From positions 1 to 23,072 of the forward strand of contig CAZDCW010000022.1 of the NCBI GenBank assembly GCA_964504135.1: DNA of 23,072 bases, in the 5' to 3' direction. This DNA comes from JACPTG01 sp964504135. GTDB taxonomy: Archaea > Nanobdellota > Nanobdellia > Woesearchaeales > UBA10216. Shown here piece by piece: positions 8,201 to 16,673 of the stretch (position 1 is the first letter of the stretch; every line of letters begins with the position of its first letter). The translations under genes and the position numbers were made by a program. The notes under the pieces were generated by a model, which had not been told where the DNA came from, did not search any database, and saw only the letters and a program-made list of their open reading frames with translations.

Positions 8201-9577
8201 TCAGCTTATTGAAGGCGGGTTTGATGATGGGGGTGCAGGGGGAAGGGGTTCAGGGGTAATCGGCCCTGCTGGCTCTGGCATTGGGATGCCTATGCCTGGC
8301 CCGTAGATTGGCGGCAGTGGGGCTGGCTCTTGTGGATACGGCGGCTGTGGCACTGGCGGGAGTGGGCAGGACACCGAGCAGAGTGAGGAGTCAGGCTGTG
8401 CCTCGTGCAGCAGGTAGACGTGCACGTAAAATACGAATTTCATCTTTTCAAATTTATTCTCAGCAGGGTAGTTGTACTTGTTGTCAAGGCATTCAAACCT
8501 TGCGACAAAGCTAAGCTCATGCCTTGTTCCAAATCCGTAGCATTCGCCGTTTACGTTGCCGCAGTTGCTTTCAGGCTGCCATTGCACTGGCACATATGGC
8601 ACTGTTCCCTGGACGCATTGCATTCCCTTTTCAGATGCGTATGGGTCAGGGCATGGGCCTGACGGGCATGGCCCATCATCTGAATCATACTGGCATCCTA
8701 TTGCCGGGCAGGTGCAGGCGCAGCCTTCAGGGCATGTGGCCTTGCATATGCTGTTGCCTGATTTCAGCACTTCTGATTTGGCGTGCGCGCTTAGTGTGGA
8801 GTAGGAGCAGGATACTTTGTCGTCAAACCTTTTGGCAAGCTCCTTTGCGCTGTACTCCAGGGCTGCATCTGCGGCCTTCTCGTCAATGGACGGAAGGCAG
8901 CAGGCTCCTGAGCCCAGGCCTTTTACGGCAGGCATTAGCTGGCATGCTGCTCCTCCAACTATGTCATCCATGCTCCATTTCCGGATGACCCTGTACAGGT
9001 ACCAGAACCTGTTCGGGTACACTCCCACCCTGTAGTCGTGCATTCCTGAGTTGGCGTCGCCCGCATACCCTGTTGCCTGGAATTCCTCGCTTCCTTTTGT
9101 CTCAGCCAGGAAGTGGTCGTCAAACTTTCCTGCCTCATCCTCTGGTAACAGGTCGTCTTCCTCAATCATTATCTTTACTGATGCGACTTTTCCCTCCTTT
9201 ATCCGCACTGACTCAAAGTCAGCCGCTGGAAGCTTTCCTAGGTAATTGCTTACTCCGTCAAGGGTCTTGAGGCCTAACGCCTCTTTTGACGAGATTAGCT
9301 GTGGCGGCGTGCCGAGGCCGTATTCCACCCAGAACCGTTTGGCCGCCCCTGTTTCAGCCTCCTTGATGCTGGCTTTGGCAGCTGAGAAGCGGGATGAGGA
9401 GTATCCGTATGACTTGATGATTTCGCCTGATTCTGCTGCTGACACTCTTTGGAGGCCTGCTTTGAAGCCTTCCTGCCTGGCCTGGAAAAGGTTGCCCCTC
9501 TGGCTGCTTATCATAAGGAAAATCGCCATTGTAAGGGCTACGAAAAACAGCACTTGGAAGGCCGCTCCTTTCTTCAT
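8201..9577 (-). CDS. Cys- and Pro-rich surface protein with prepilin-like anchor
   Basis: Protein of 458 residues. MKKGAAFQVLFFVALTMAIF is a KKG-type prepilin-like start with a hydrophobic helix. A long alpha/beta outer region follows (about 30-265), then a dense Cys cluster (CKATCPEGCACTCP, about 278-291, then CPSGPCPDP). The last 60 or so residues are a Pro-rich tail (PLPPVPQPPYPQEP and similar), typical of an extended, wall-spanning or flexible segment. It starts one base after the stop of the TadC-like gene. No known family is recognised. It is probably exported by, or part of, the pilus-like machine; the tail might interact with the cell wall or a partner surface. Confidence 0.75.
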   Translation of the reverse strand: MKKGAAFQVLFFVALTMAIFLMISSQRGNLFQARQEGFKAGLQRVSAAESGEIIKSYGYSSSRFSAAKASIKEAETGAAKRFWVEYGLGTPPQLISSKEALGLKTLDGVSNYLGKLPAADFESVRIKEGKVASVKIMIEEDDLLPEDEAGKFDDHFLAETKGSEEFQATGYAGDANSGMHDYRVGVYPNRFWYLYRVIRKWSMDDIVGGAACQLMPAVKGLGSGACCLPSIDEKAADAALEYSAKELAKRFDDKVSCSYSTLSAHAKSEVLKSGNSICKATCPEGCACTCPAIGCQYDSDDGPCPSGPCPDPYASEKGMQCVQGTVPYVPVQWQPESNCGNVNGECYGFGTRHELSFVARFECLDNKYNYPAENKFEKMKFVFYVHVYLLHEAQPDSSLCSVSCPLPPVPQPPYPQEPAPLPPIYGPGIGIPMPEPAGPITPEPLPPAPPSSNPPSIS

Positions 9578-9578
9578 C

Positions 9579-11712
9579 TTACGCGCCCAGCTGGCTCCCT
9601 CTCACAAGGAAAATGTTGAGCACAAGGACCCCGATCAGGGTGACTGTGAGGTAGATGGCGATTGAAAATGAGAGGTTCTTCCCGATTGTGTGCCTTGTCT
9701 TGACGTTGTCAAAGCCGTATTCAACCCCGCTGGACATTATGGAGAGCAGGACAGTTGTTTCAACAACATATATACCAATCAGCACTGCAAACAGCGTGGG
9801 GGGAATTATGTTTGAGAAGTCAAATATCTGGTCAAAGACGTTCGGCCCTGATGAGCCTGAATATGAGAAGGCGCTCATGATTTCAGAGAAGGCCTTTCCC
9901 ATGCTCGCGAGTGCGCGTATTATTATTATTGTTATTGAGCTGACTATGCCTGCGATGAATGGCGCCAGGAATCTGGCCTGGAGGTTTATTGATGATACGG
10001 TTTCATTCAGCAGGACATATATTAGCTCTTTTATCCTTTTGACATTTGAAAGGTAAACTGAAATCTTGCCGCCTACATTGTAAAGCACGGCCGAGCCCTT
10101 CTTTGAGGTTTCGCTTAATACCCAGAATATCTCGCGCATAAGGATTGAGGGATACCTTGACAGGACGCCTCCTGGCCTTTCGAATAGTGCCTGCTCAAAG
10201 CTCCTGCCGTAGAGCTGCATCCTCTCCCTTATTGCTGAATAAAAATCGTAGGATTTCCTGCGCTGTATCCTCAGGACTTCATATTCGGCTATTATCTTGT
10301 TGATGGCGACTTCGATGGGGATGTTTTCTGTGAACTGGCTGGTCATTGCGAAGATGGTCTCATCGCTGTCCTCTTCAATCTCCTGCACCTCATCCCTTAG
10401 GCGCAGGCGGTCCTTTGATGTCAGGTAAAAATATACGATGAGGCCAAGGGCCAGGCCAAGGGGTATGGTGGCAACTGTCAGGAGCGCGAGTATGTCATAC
10501 TNNNNNNNNNNNCCTTTCAACTGCCTCAGGCAGGTTTGATATGGTTGCCCCTGAGCTTTTGGCGTAGTCATATGCAGGCAGTGTTATTGTAAAAAGGTGC
10601 AGCAGCCCGGGAATCATTATGAAGAGGCCTATGAAGAGGGCAATTGGCAGTACAGGGAGTTCCCTCCCAAACAGCACGGCGTTTCCCTTCTTTGGAAGGC
10701 CCTCGGCCTGCTCGATGTCCGGCGCTGAGAATGCCCCGGGCCTTTTGGCCAGTATTCGTTGGGACAGGACAAAGATGATTGCAGGCAGTATTACGACGTA
10801 TCCGAAGAATACGTAGCTCATGTTTACTTCCTCTGAAAGGAACACGCTTATCAGGGGAAAGGCGACGAGCCCCAGCAGTGGCAGCATGAGCCCGAAGGTC
10901 TCAAGCATGACCAGGGGCAGCTTCAGGTCGTAGGAGTAGTGCTGCATTTTTTCATATGTGTCCTGTAATATGGTGTCCAGGGCCTTGTTGAGGACTTTGT
11001 CCATGCCAGCCTCATCTGCCTGTTCGGTTATCTGGTAGAGGGTGACCATGGCCTTCAGGAAGTCAGGGTTTCGCTTGCTCCACAGGGGTATGAAATAGCT
11101 GACCGCGTCTTCAATTCTCGCGTATTTGTGGCTTTCAATCAGCCAGATTATCTGCTTCATGTCCCTGCCGAGCGGGCCGTTCAGGTGTACTGCGGTGAAC
11201 CTGACTGCGCTTTCAAGTACAGGGCTGCTCTTAAGGTAGATGGTCATGTATAGGACAGCCAGGATTGATTCCTGGTGGCTCCTTATTTTGGCAATCTGTG
11301 CCAGGAAGTTGGGGTATCTGGCTAGCAGCAGGGATATGATGAATCCTGAGGTGATGGCAAAAAAGGCAAGGTCCTTTATGCCAGCGGTCCAGAGAAATAT
11401 GCTGAGGGCTGATGTCACGGCAAAAAAGAGGAGGGCGAGTGCAAGTACGCCTGGTGGTGTGCAGTTTACTCCGGCTACAATTATGTCCTCGTTCATCCTT
11501 TCGTCAAGCTTTGCGCCAGGCTTTAGAAAAGGGAGCACTTTGCCTGAGAGCCTGCAGGCTGCCTCGTACCAGGTCTTTATCTGTAAGAAGGAGCGTTCTT
11601 CAGCCATGAACTGCCTGAAGTCCTCTGTCTGGAGTTGCTTTTCGCCAAGAAGTTCGTTTATCCGCTTCCCATACCTTTTTTCCAGGTCGCGGAAAATGTC
11701 ATCCTGTGCCAT
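9579..11712 (-). CDS. double-domain TadC/FlaJ-like pilus platform protein (interrupted by assembly gap)
   Basis: Polytopic membrane protein of roughly 710 residues with two T2SSF/TadC-type halves, as in archaeal type IV pilus platform proteins. The first half has cytoplasmic helices containing QADEAGMDKVLNKALD and four or more membrane helices. The second half repeats the pattern (SQFTENIPIEVAINK, MREIFWVLSETSKKGS, then several helices up to the C-terminus). The platform works with a secretion ATPase, not found here, to assemble pilins. The ATG at 11712 has GGTG five bases upstream. The frame is broken by 11 Ns at 10502-10512: exactly 400 codons precede the gap, but an 11-base gap puts the second half out of frame, so the gap length is nominal and the gene is probably intact in the organism. 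Confidence 0.85.
10502..10512. other. assembly gap (11 N)
   Basis: Eleven Ns sit inside the TadC-like gene, between its two halves. For the reading frames on each side to join, the missing length must be 1 more than a multiple of 3; eleven is not, so the number of Ns is not the true distance. Confidence 0.97.
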
Positions 11713-11722
11713 TATGGCACCT

Positions 11723-12253
11723 TTAGGAGGCAGGCCTGTTGAATCCAAACGCCACTATCCAGTTGCTTGTTGTCTTGGAGGCATCGAGGAGCCTGCAGCT
11801 TCCCTTTCCGTCAGCGCTGTAGAACTTTGAGGTGTAGACCTCTGGCCTGTACTTGACAAGAAGCTCCCTGCAGGCCGCGCCTTTGTAGCTGCATTCAGGG
11901 TCAGAGTCCAGCAGCACAAAGCATGGGACTGTGTCCTCGCAGAAGTCCCATTTGCCGTACTGGCCCAGCTCATTGGTTATCGAGTTTCCGTTTATGTCTA
12001 TGGCTTCGCTGGACTTGCAGAATTCTATTGCCGCATCCCTGTTGGAACTGTCAAGGCACTTCTGCTTGCAGCCCAGCATGGCAGATTCCCATACCTGCTT
12101 CTTCTTCGCGTCAGAAAGCTGGCCTTTTATGGGCTCCTGCGACTGCTGGATGGTCTTGAAGAAAAGGCCCAGCACGACCACAGTTATTATCAGGAGCACA
12201 AGGAGCCCAAAAACTATCTGTATCTCCTTTTCACCCCTTTTTCCTTTAAGCAT
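11723..12253 (-). CDS. prepilin-like Cys-containing protein, first gene of the pilus-like operon
   Basis: Protein of 176 residues starting MLKGKRGEKEIQIVFGLL. KRG followed by an acidic residue and a long hydrophobic helix (about 13-32) fits an archaeal prepilin signal cleaved after Gly. The outer domain has about eight cysteines (CKQKCLD, FCKSS, FCEDTVPC, ECSYKGAACREL, SCRLL), suggesting disulfides. It heads the seven-gene minus-strand operon, with a strong TATA box at 12277-12284 placed for a nearly leaderless transcript. The next gene, the TadC-like platform, begins 10 bases after its stop. Gene order supports a pilin or minor pilin of the system. Confidence 0.8.
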   Translation of the reverse strand: MLKGKRGEKEIQIVFGLLVLLIITVVVLGLFFKTIQQSQEPIKGQLSDAKKKQVWESAMLGCKQKCLDSSNRDAAIEFCKSSEAIDINGNSITNELGQYGKWDFCEDTVPCFVLLDSDPECSYKGAACRELLVKYRPEVYTSKFYSADGKGSCRLLDASKTTSNWIVAFGFNRPAS

Positions 12254-12276
12254 TACTGCGAAATCTGCCTTAGTGG

Positions 12277-12284
12277 TATATAAA
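12277..12284 (-). promoter_or_regulatory. TATA box of the pilus-like operon (possibly shared with the deacetylase)
   Basis: TTTATATA on the minus strand, preceded by an A-rich BRE-like AAAAAGA, is centred 27 bases before the ATG at 12253, giving a nearly leaderless operon mRNA. Read on the plus strand the same bases are TATATAAA, about 38 bases before the deacetylase GTG at 12318, so the box might serve both genes. The BRE-like flank favours the minus direction. Confidence 0.65.
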
Positions 12285-12317
12285 TCTTTTTATCGCCCCG
12301 GTTTTTCCCTTGGTTTC

Positions 12318-13091
12318 GTGATAACTCGCAGGCAGGTTGTGGCAGGAGGTGCGGCTTTCCTTGTGGCTTCATTCCTTCCAGCCACAGCAGCCGCCTATCA
12401 GCAAGGCATTGTACCTCAGTTTGAAAAGTCGCCTCACGATTTGGGCGTCAGGAGCCTGTACCTGCCTGATAGGAAGCTTCTGGTCGCCCATTCAATAGAC
12501 GCCGAAATCTACATGTTCCACCATGAGGCTGGCTCAGCATTGGACTGGGTTATCCGGCAGGCCCTGGCGGCAGGACGGCAGTTTGTCACCGTAAACCAGC
12601 TTGCTGACTTGGCTCTGGGTGAGGAACCCACAAGCGGCAGGTATGCTGTAATCACCTTTGATGACGGCTATCTGATTCAGAAGCAGGCAGTTCCAGTACT
12701 GGACAGGCATAGCGTAAGGGCCACCTTTTACGTTATGGCTCCCTCCTGGCAGGGTGATGGCGTTAACTCTTACTTCCCCAATGACTTCAAGGTCTTCCTA
12801 AGCGAAGAAGGCCATGAGATTGGCTGCCATACCGCAAATCACCCTCCTAACCTTATTGCGCTGCGGCAGGTTAACTTCGGAGCTTATCTTCAGGAGGTCT
12901 TTGGTGCAAAGCTGCAATTGGAGGACTTGATTCAGGCTCCTGTTACTGCATTCGCCTACCCTAACGGGGTGTTTAATCAGGCCATTGTTGCAGATGTCGC
13001 GATGGTTTACAAGGCTGCTGTTACAACCATTCCTGGCAGGCTGCATTCAGCTCCGAATGTTTACACAATGCCGAGGGTTAGGGTCAATTAG
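12318..13091 (+). CDS. polysaccharide deacetylase (NodB/CE4 family) with Tat-like signal
   Basis: Secreted carbohydrate esterase of 257 residues. From the GTG at 12318 it begins with ITRRQVVAGGAAF, a twin-arginine pattern (T-R-R-x-hydrophobic), then an Ala-rich stretch and a likely cleavage site near ATAAA (22-26). The NodB homology domain follows: TFDDGY at 113-118 (catalytic and metal Asp 115/116), HTANH at 171-175 (the zinc-binding HxxxH) and FAYPNG at 212-217. CE4 enzymes remove N-acetyl groups from polysaccharides, so this one probably modifies extracellular glycans. The frame is open far upstream, but that part overlaps the divergent gene and has no signal-like features, so the GTG is preferred. 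It stands alone, divergent from the pilus-like operon. Confidence 0.85.
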   Translation: MITRRQVVAGGAAFLVASFLPATAAAYQQGIVPQFEKSPHDLGVRSLYLPDRKLLVAHSIDAEIYMFHHEAGSALDWVIRQALAAGRQFVTVNQLADLALGEEPTSGRYAVITFDDGYLIQKQAVPVLDRHSVRATFYVMAPSWQGDGVNSYFPNDFKVFLSEEGHEIGCHTANHPPNLIALRQVNFGAYLQEVFGAKLQLEDLIQAPVTAFAYPNGVFNQAIVADVAMVYKAAVTTIPGRLHSAPNVYTMPRVRVN

Positions 13092-13131
13092 TCTTATTTT
13101 CACTTAGTGCTGTTATGGTAAACTGCGTGGC

Positions 13132-13405
13132 TTATGTCCGCTTTGACCCGCAGTATAGGCCTGCGGCATATATTCCTGCCCACAAGTAGTCGTACTGAAT
13201 GTCCAGACCGTAATCGTAAAGAACGTACAGCACAAATGCCGCTGTAAATCCTGCCAAAGCAAGAAGGGGGACTCATAACAATACACTTACCGCCTTCAGT
13301 GGGGCAAGCTGGAAAAAACAGGTTAAAAGCCACCCACATCAATGCTACTGCTGCCCATATAATCAGGACTCTTCTTCTTTTTCCTCAAAGGAGTTTCTTC
13401 GCCAT
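13132..13405 (-). pseudogene. small multi-helix membrane protein, frameshifted (decayed gene or sequencing error)
   Basis: This segment carries pieces of one small hydrophobic protein in two frames. From ATG 13405 the frame gives MAKKLL, a TGA, then a basic stretch and the helix VLIIWAAVALMWVAFNLFF, then CPTEGGKCIVMSP. At the run of five Cs (plus-strand G at 13266-13270) coding sense moves to another frame, giving LLALAGFTAAFVLYVLYDYG and YLWAGIYAAGLYCGSKRT before TAA at 13132. Removing one C joins the two parts; the early TGA next to an A-rich run is a second defect, or the true start lies after it. The start is 5 bases after the beta-propeller gene stop, so it would be its operon partner. 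This also accounts for the otherwise gene-free stretch 13092-13409. Confidence 0.5.
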
Positions 13406-13409
13406 TGGA

Positions 13410-15572
13410 CTACTTCATTATTTTTATGGGATCAATCGGCATCCAGTCCCAGTCATCTGGATCACGGTGGGAAATTTCAACAGCTTTTATCTCCTTCAAA
13501 TCCTCAAGATTGTTTGCCTTCACCATCCGGTCAGATACAGTGTAAAGCGTGTCGCCTATGTACAGGCTTCTTTTGATTGAGTACAGCAAGGAGTAATAGT
13601 ACGGCCAGGAGTAATAGTAATCGTTGCCGTCATATAGCTCATCAAGGTGGCTTATCCTTCCCCTTAGCTGTATTCCGTCCTGCAGCGTTACCTTCATTAC
13701 ATACGCGCCCTGCCATTTCTGCTCGCCATAGGCGTAAGGAGGCACTTTCCCGCCATCATACTTCGCAGGGTCTATTTCAGCGAGGCTTATTGGCATTACC
13801 AGTATCCCTTTTTCCCTGCTGAAGAGGAATGCGTGGTGGTCCTGCAGGGCGTAGCTGTCTGTTCCCCTGTCGCCTATGTTGAACTTGCTTATCTCCTTTG
13901 GGTTTGCAGGGTCGCTTACGTCAAACAGGGCTATCTTCACGCCCTGGTACCATGCAAAGTCTCCATTCTCTGCCTCGGCTGCTTCTTTTCCAATCCCTAT
14001 TATGTGGTTTTCGTCGTACGGGTGCAGGTAGTCTGAGTAGCCTGGTATCTTTAGCTGGCCAAGCACCTTTGGATTTTCAGGCTCTTTTAGGTCTATTACG
14101 AAGAGGGGGTCGGTCTTCTTGAACGTTACCAGGTATGTCCTTTCGCCCATGAACCTCGCCGAGTATATCTTTTCTCCTGGCGCGAGGTCTTCAAGCCTTC
14201 CAACAATCTCAAGGTCTTCATCCAGCACGTAGACGTTGTTCCTTTCCTTTATGTCGTCCTCACCTCTGAACCTGAACTGCCTGCCTGTTGTGGTTGCTAT
14301 CCGCAGCTTTCCGTTGTGTTCGTCCATTGAGAACTGGTTCAGCACTGTTCCTGGCACGCTTCCTTCTCCATCGTATTCTATTCTGCCGTCTTTTATTGAT
14401 ATCTTGTGGATTATGGTCTTCTCCCTTTCCCTTGCGATTTCCTTCTCGTATTCTATCATCTTTTCCTTGGCCTTGCGGTCAAGCTCTTTTATCTGCTCAG
14501 GGGTCAGCTTGTCAAGGTAGCGGTTTATTACTTCAGCCATTTTCTGCTGCTTTTCATCCTCGCTCCCTGTGGTGTCCTTGGCTTCCGAACTCACTTCTGG
14601 GGGAAGCACAGGCATTATTGCGTTCTCAATAACATTGAGGGGCCTGAAGTAGTCCCTGTATCTGGTGAAGGCCAGGTAGATGTTGTCCTGTGATACGTAC
14701 ATAGTCTGAGTGTCTCCTGCCAGGTACGTTTTGCTGGTCAGGGTTTTCGGGTCTTTGATATCAATGGCAACGATAGTTACGTATGAATAGCTTACGTCAG
14801 GGTATGGGAAGTACTGGATTTCGGTTGGCTGTATCAGCCTTTCTTTCCCATCCTGCCTTATGGCCGGGAGCGGAACAGCCTCGCCGTAGTAGTGGTACGT
14901 GGGCATGTTAACAACCGCATATACCTTGTCTCCTATCATTCTTGAGCTGAAGTAGTTGCCTGTCAGCTTCACTTCATCAATAAGTCTAGGCTTTTCTCTT
15001 GAGGATACGTCATACACCTGAATGTATGAGTAATAGGACGCATAATAGGGCGATGGCAGCTGGCTGAGTATTTCCGTGCCTTCAACCGGTCTTGGCTCGT
15101 ACGCGCTGCCGAATACAACCAGCCTGTCGTCTTTTACAAATAGCTCGCTGGGGGTTCCTTTAAGCTCTGTTTTGTATGCGAGTTTTGCAGATTCAGCAGG
15201 ATAGGCTTCCACTATGACAAGCTGGTTGCCTGTTATTGTATAGATGTATTTCCCGTCAGACTTGACTATGTCTGCCTCATCAACGCCCTCAACCTGTATG
15301 TTCGTTTTTGAGTAGTCTGCTGAGGGTGCAGTAGTCGCGGTTTCAACTGCTGTGGATTTAGCAAGGCCGAAATCAGCCATTACCCCAATGCCATACCTGC
15401 CGTAATCTGATTGCGCATTCGTCGCCAGGAATTCGCTCAGCTCAGCATATGACGAGAAGGTCTTTACCCCGGTTTTGCTCTCTGGCGGGTAGCTGCCTCC
15501 TGGCTGCTGTATGCATCCTGCTGCAACCAGGGCAATGGCCAGCAGCATTAATCCAATGTATTGCTTCATCAT
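13410..15572 (-). CDS. beta-propeller domain lipoprotein (PF09826-like)
   Basis: Exported lipoprotein of 720 residues. The N-terminus has a hydrophobic signal ending in the lipobox LVAAGC, with Cys20 as the lipid-attachment site. The segment NIQVEGVDEADIVKSDGKYI (about 92-111) is the characteristic opening of the archaeal and bacterial secreted beta-propeller family PF09826, followed by many repeated blade-like strands to the C-terminus. A charged, helical insertion (about 335-395, rich in Lys and Glu) interrupts the blades. The biochemical role of this family is not established. A TATA box at 15597-15603 is centred about 28 bases before the ATG, so the mRNA is probably leaderless; the second of two adjacent ATGs is an equal start candidate. 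Confidence 0.85.
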   Translation of the reverse strand: MMKQYIGLMLLAIALVAAGCIQQPGGSYPPESKTGVKTFSSYAELSEFLATNAQSDYGRYGIGVMADFGLAKSTAVETATTAPSADYSKTNIQVEGVDEADIVKSDGKYIYTITGNQLVIVEAYPAESAKLAYKTELKGTPSELFVKDDRLVVFGSAYEPRPVEGTEILSQLPSPYYASYYSYIQVYDVSSREKPRLIDEVKLTGNYFSSRMIGDKVYAVVNMPTYHYYGEAVPLPAIRQDGKERLIQPTEIQYFPYPDVSYSYVTIVAIDIKDPKTLTSKTYLAGDTQTMYVSQDNIYLAFTRYRDYFRPLNVIENAIMPVLPPEVSSEAKDTTGSEDEKQQKMAEVINRYLDKLTPEQIKELDRKAKEKMIEYEKEIAREREKTIIHKISIKDGRIEYDGEGSVPGTVLNQFSMDEHNGKLRIATTTGRQFRFRGEDDIKERNNVYVLDEDLEIVGRLEDLAPGEKIYSARFMGERTYLVTFKKTDPLFVIDLKEPENPKVLGQLKIPGYSDYLHPYDENHIIGIGKEAAEAENGDFAWYQGVKIALFDVSDPANPKEISKFNIGDRGTDSYALQDHHAFLFSREKGILVMPISLAEIDPAKYDGGKVPPYAYGEQKWQGAYVMKVTLQDGIQLRGRISHLDELYDGNDYYYSWPYYYSLLYSIKRSLYIGDTLYTVSDRMVKANNLEDLKEIKAVEISHRDPDDWDWMPIDPIKIMK

Positions 15573-15596
15573 TTTGGGATGGTAGGAGCAGCTTGT

Positions 15597-15603
15597 TTAT
15601 ATA
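15597..15603 (-). promoter_or_regulatory. TATA box of the beta-propeller gene
   Basis: TATATAAA on the minus strand (within GGTATATAAAC), centred about 28 bases before the ATG at 15572, the spacing expected for a leaderless transcript. Confidence 0.6.
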
Positions 15604-15633
15604 CCCGGCAGAAGCCTTCAATCCGGTTTGAAG

Positions 15634-16008
15634 CTATTGCACAGCCTGGCACTTTCTGCTTTTGCACTCGCAGGCCTTTGTGTCCTTAAAGCCGCATATG
15701 CTTGATGCTCCTTCCTTTGCGCACAGCTCTATAACCTGCTGCGGGTCTGGCCTTGAGTTCCTGTTCACGCATTTTTTGTCTTCTCCGCAGCAGTTCCCGA
15801 TGTTCTTGACCTCGCAGTCCTCGCTGCTTGAGCATGAGTAGTCTATTGAGTCATAGTAAGCCTTAAGCGTTCCTGGAGCTGCTTTTTCAGGAGGGCTCTG
15901 TTCAGGAGCTGTTGCAACGTCAGGGCTTGTTTCAGTCTGCTGCTGCTGAACGCAGCCTGCAGCAACCAACGATATTGCCAGAATTAACGCAGCCACTGCA
16001 ATCCTCAT
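15634..16008 (-). CDS. small Cys-rich lipoprotein
   Basis: Protein of 124 residues with a signal peptide and lipobox LVAAGC (Cys19), so it is predicted to be lipid-anchored outside the cell. A Gln/Thr/Pro-rich linker (about 20-48) leads to a compact domain with ten cysteines (YSCSSSEDC, NCCGEDKKC, ELCAK, SICGF, ACECKSRKC). The arrangement resembles the small eight-cysteine-cluster domains seen in archaeal and bacterial lipoproteins, but I cannot confirm the family. It shares its signal style (LVAAGCxQQ) with the beta-propeller lipoprotein next to it. Its TATA-like box lies inside the 3' end of the upstream HTH gene, giving a nearly leaderless transcript. Confidence 0.8.
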   Translation of the reverse strand: MRIAVAALILAISLVAAGCVQQQQTETSPDVATAPEQSPPEKAAPGTLKAYYDSIDYSCSSSEDCEVKNIGNCCGEDKKCVNRNSRPDPQQVIELCAKEGASSICGFKDTKACECKSRKCQAVQ

Positions 16009-16029
16009 ATGGCCTCTTCTTTGCCTGGC

Positions 16030-16040
16030 TTTATTTAAAC
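16030..16040 (-). promoter_or_regulatory. TATA-like box of the Cys-rich lipoprotein gene
   Basis: GTTTAAATAAA on the minus strand, centred about 27 bases before the ATG at 16008; it overlaps the last codons of the upstream HTH gene. Confidence 0.5.
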
Positions 16041-16606
16041 CTTTCCCTAAAGAATTCTATGGCGATGTATACGAGCAATGCCAGCGCTGCGCCTGCAATT
16101 ATCCAGAAGGCGATTTGCTGGCCTGCTGCCGGCTGCGATGCAGAATAGGCTGCCTGCTCTCCCGCAGCTGTGGCCGCCTCCCTGAGAGCTTGTTTTTGTG
16201 CAGCTTCCATTGGCCTGTTGAGCAGCTGAATGGCCAGCCCGACTCCAGCTGCTATGGCGAATGCAGGCAATATTTTCTTCAGCTTGCTGGACAGGTCTTC
16301 TGTACTTTTCGGCGCTATTATGATGTACTTGTTGGCGAGCGAGTAGTGGTTGACTTCCTTCCCTTTCGGGGAATAGTGGAATTCCTGGCTTCTTACAAGT
16401 CCTGCTTCGCTCAGCAGCTTTATGTTGTAGTGCACTGTGGAGATTGGGATGTCAAGGCTATTGGCTATCTCTGTCTCTGTGGCGTCCCTGCCTGACAGAT
16501 AGTCCAGTATCTTTCTGCACGCCTGGTTGCTTATGACATTGGCAAGCTTTTTCGCCTTTTCCTCTTCCAGCGATACCAGCAGAAATGTGCTTTCCTTCTT
16601 GGCCAT
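16031..16606 (-). CDS. membrane-anchored ArsR-like winged-helix regulator
   Basis: Protein of 191 residues. Residues about 15-85 form an ArsR/HTH_20-type winged helix: ACRKILDYLSGRDATETEIA, then the recognition region SLDIPISTVHYNIKLLSEAG and a wing near FHYSPKGKEVNHYSL. Two hydrophobic segments follow (about 111-128 and 166-186), so the DNA-binding domain is tethered to the membrane, facing inwards. The Ala/Gln-rich loop between them (about 130-165) would be on the other side. Such anchored regulators are common in archaea; their signals are mostly unknown. It is divergent from the AK6-type kinase and upstream of the Cys-rich lipoprotein, a possible target. Confidence 0.8.
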   Translation of the reverse strand: MAKKESTFLLVSLEEEKAKKLANVISNQACRKILDYLSGRDATETEIANSLDIPISTVHYNIKLLSEAGLVRSQEFHYSPKGKEVNHYSLANKYIIIAPKSTEDLSSKLKKILPAFAIAAGVGLAIQLLNRPMEAAQKQALREAATAAGEQAAYSASQPAAGQQIAFWIIAGAALALLVYIAIEFFRERFK

Positions 16607-16631
16607 GCACTGGGAGGTGTAAGGGAGCTAC

Positions 16632-16639
16632 TATAAGAA
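16632..16639 (-). promoter_or_regulatory. TATA-like box of the HTH regulator gene
   Basis: TTCTTATAG on the minus strand, centred about 29 bases before the ATG at 16606. Weaker than the other boxes but in the right place. Confidence 0.4.
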
Positions 16640-16673
16640 TATTCCCCAACCCATGCTTTGGCGAACTCTTAAG

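Noticed and set aside
13100..13342. An 80-codon minus-strand frame after the beta-propeller gene taken as an intact gene
   Set aside because: Its C-terminal half is basic and unlike protein, while the neighbouring frame there encodes clear membrane helices; a frameshift explains both.
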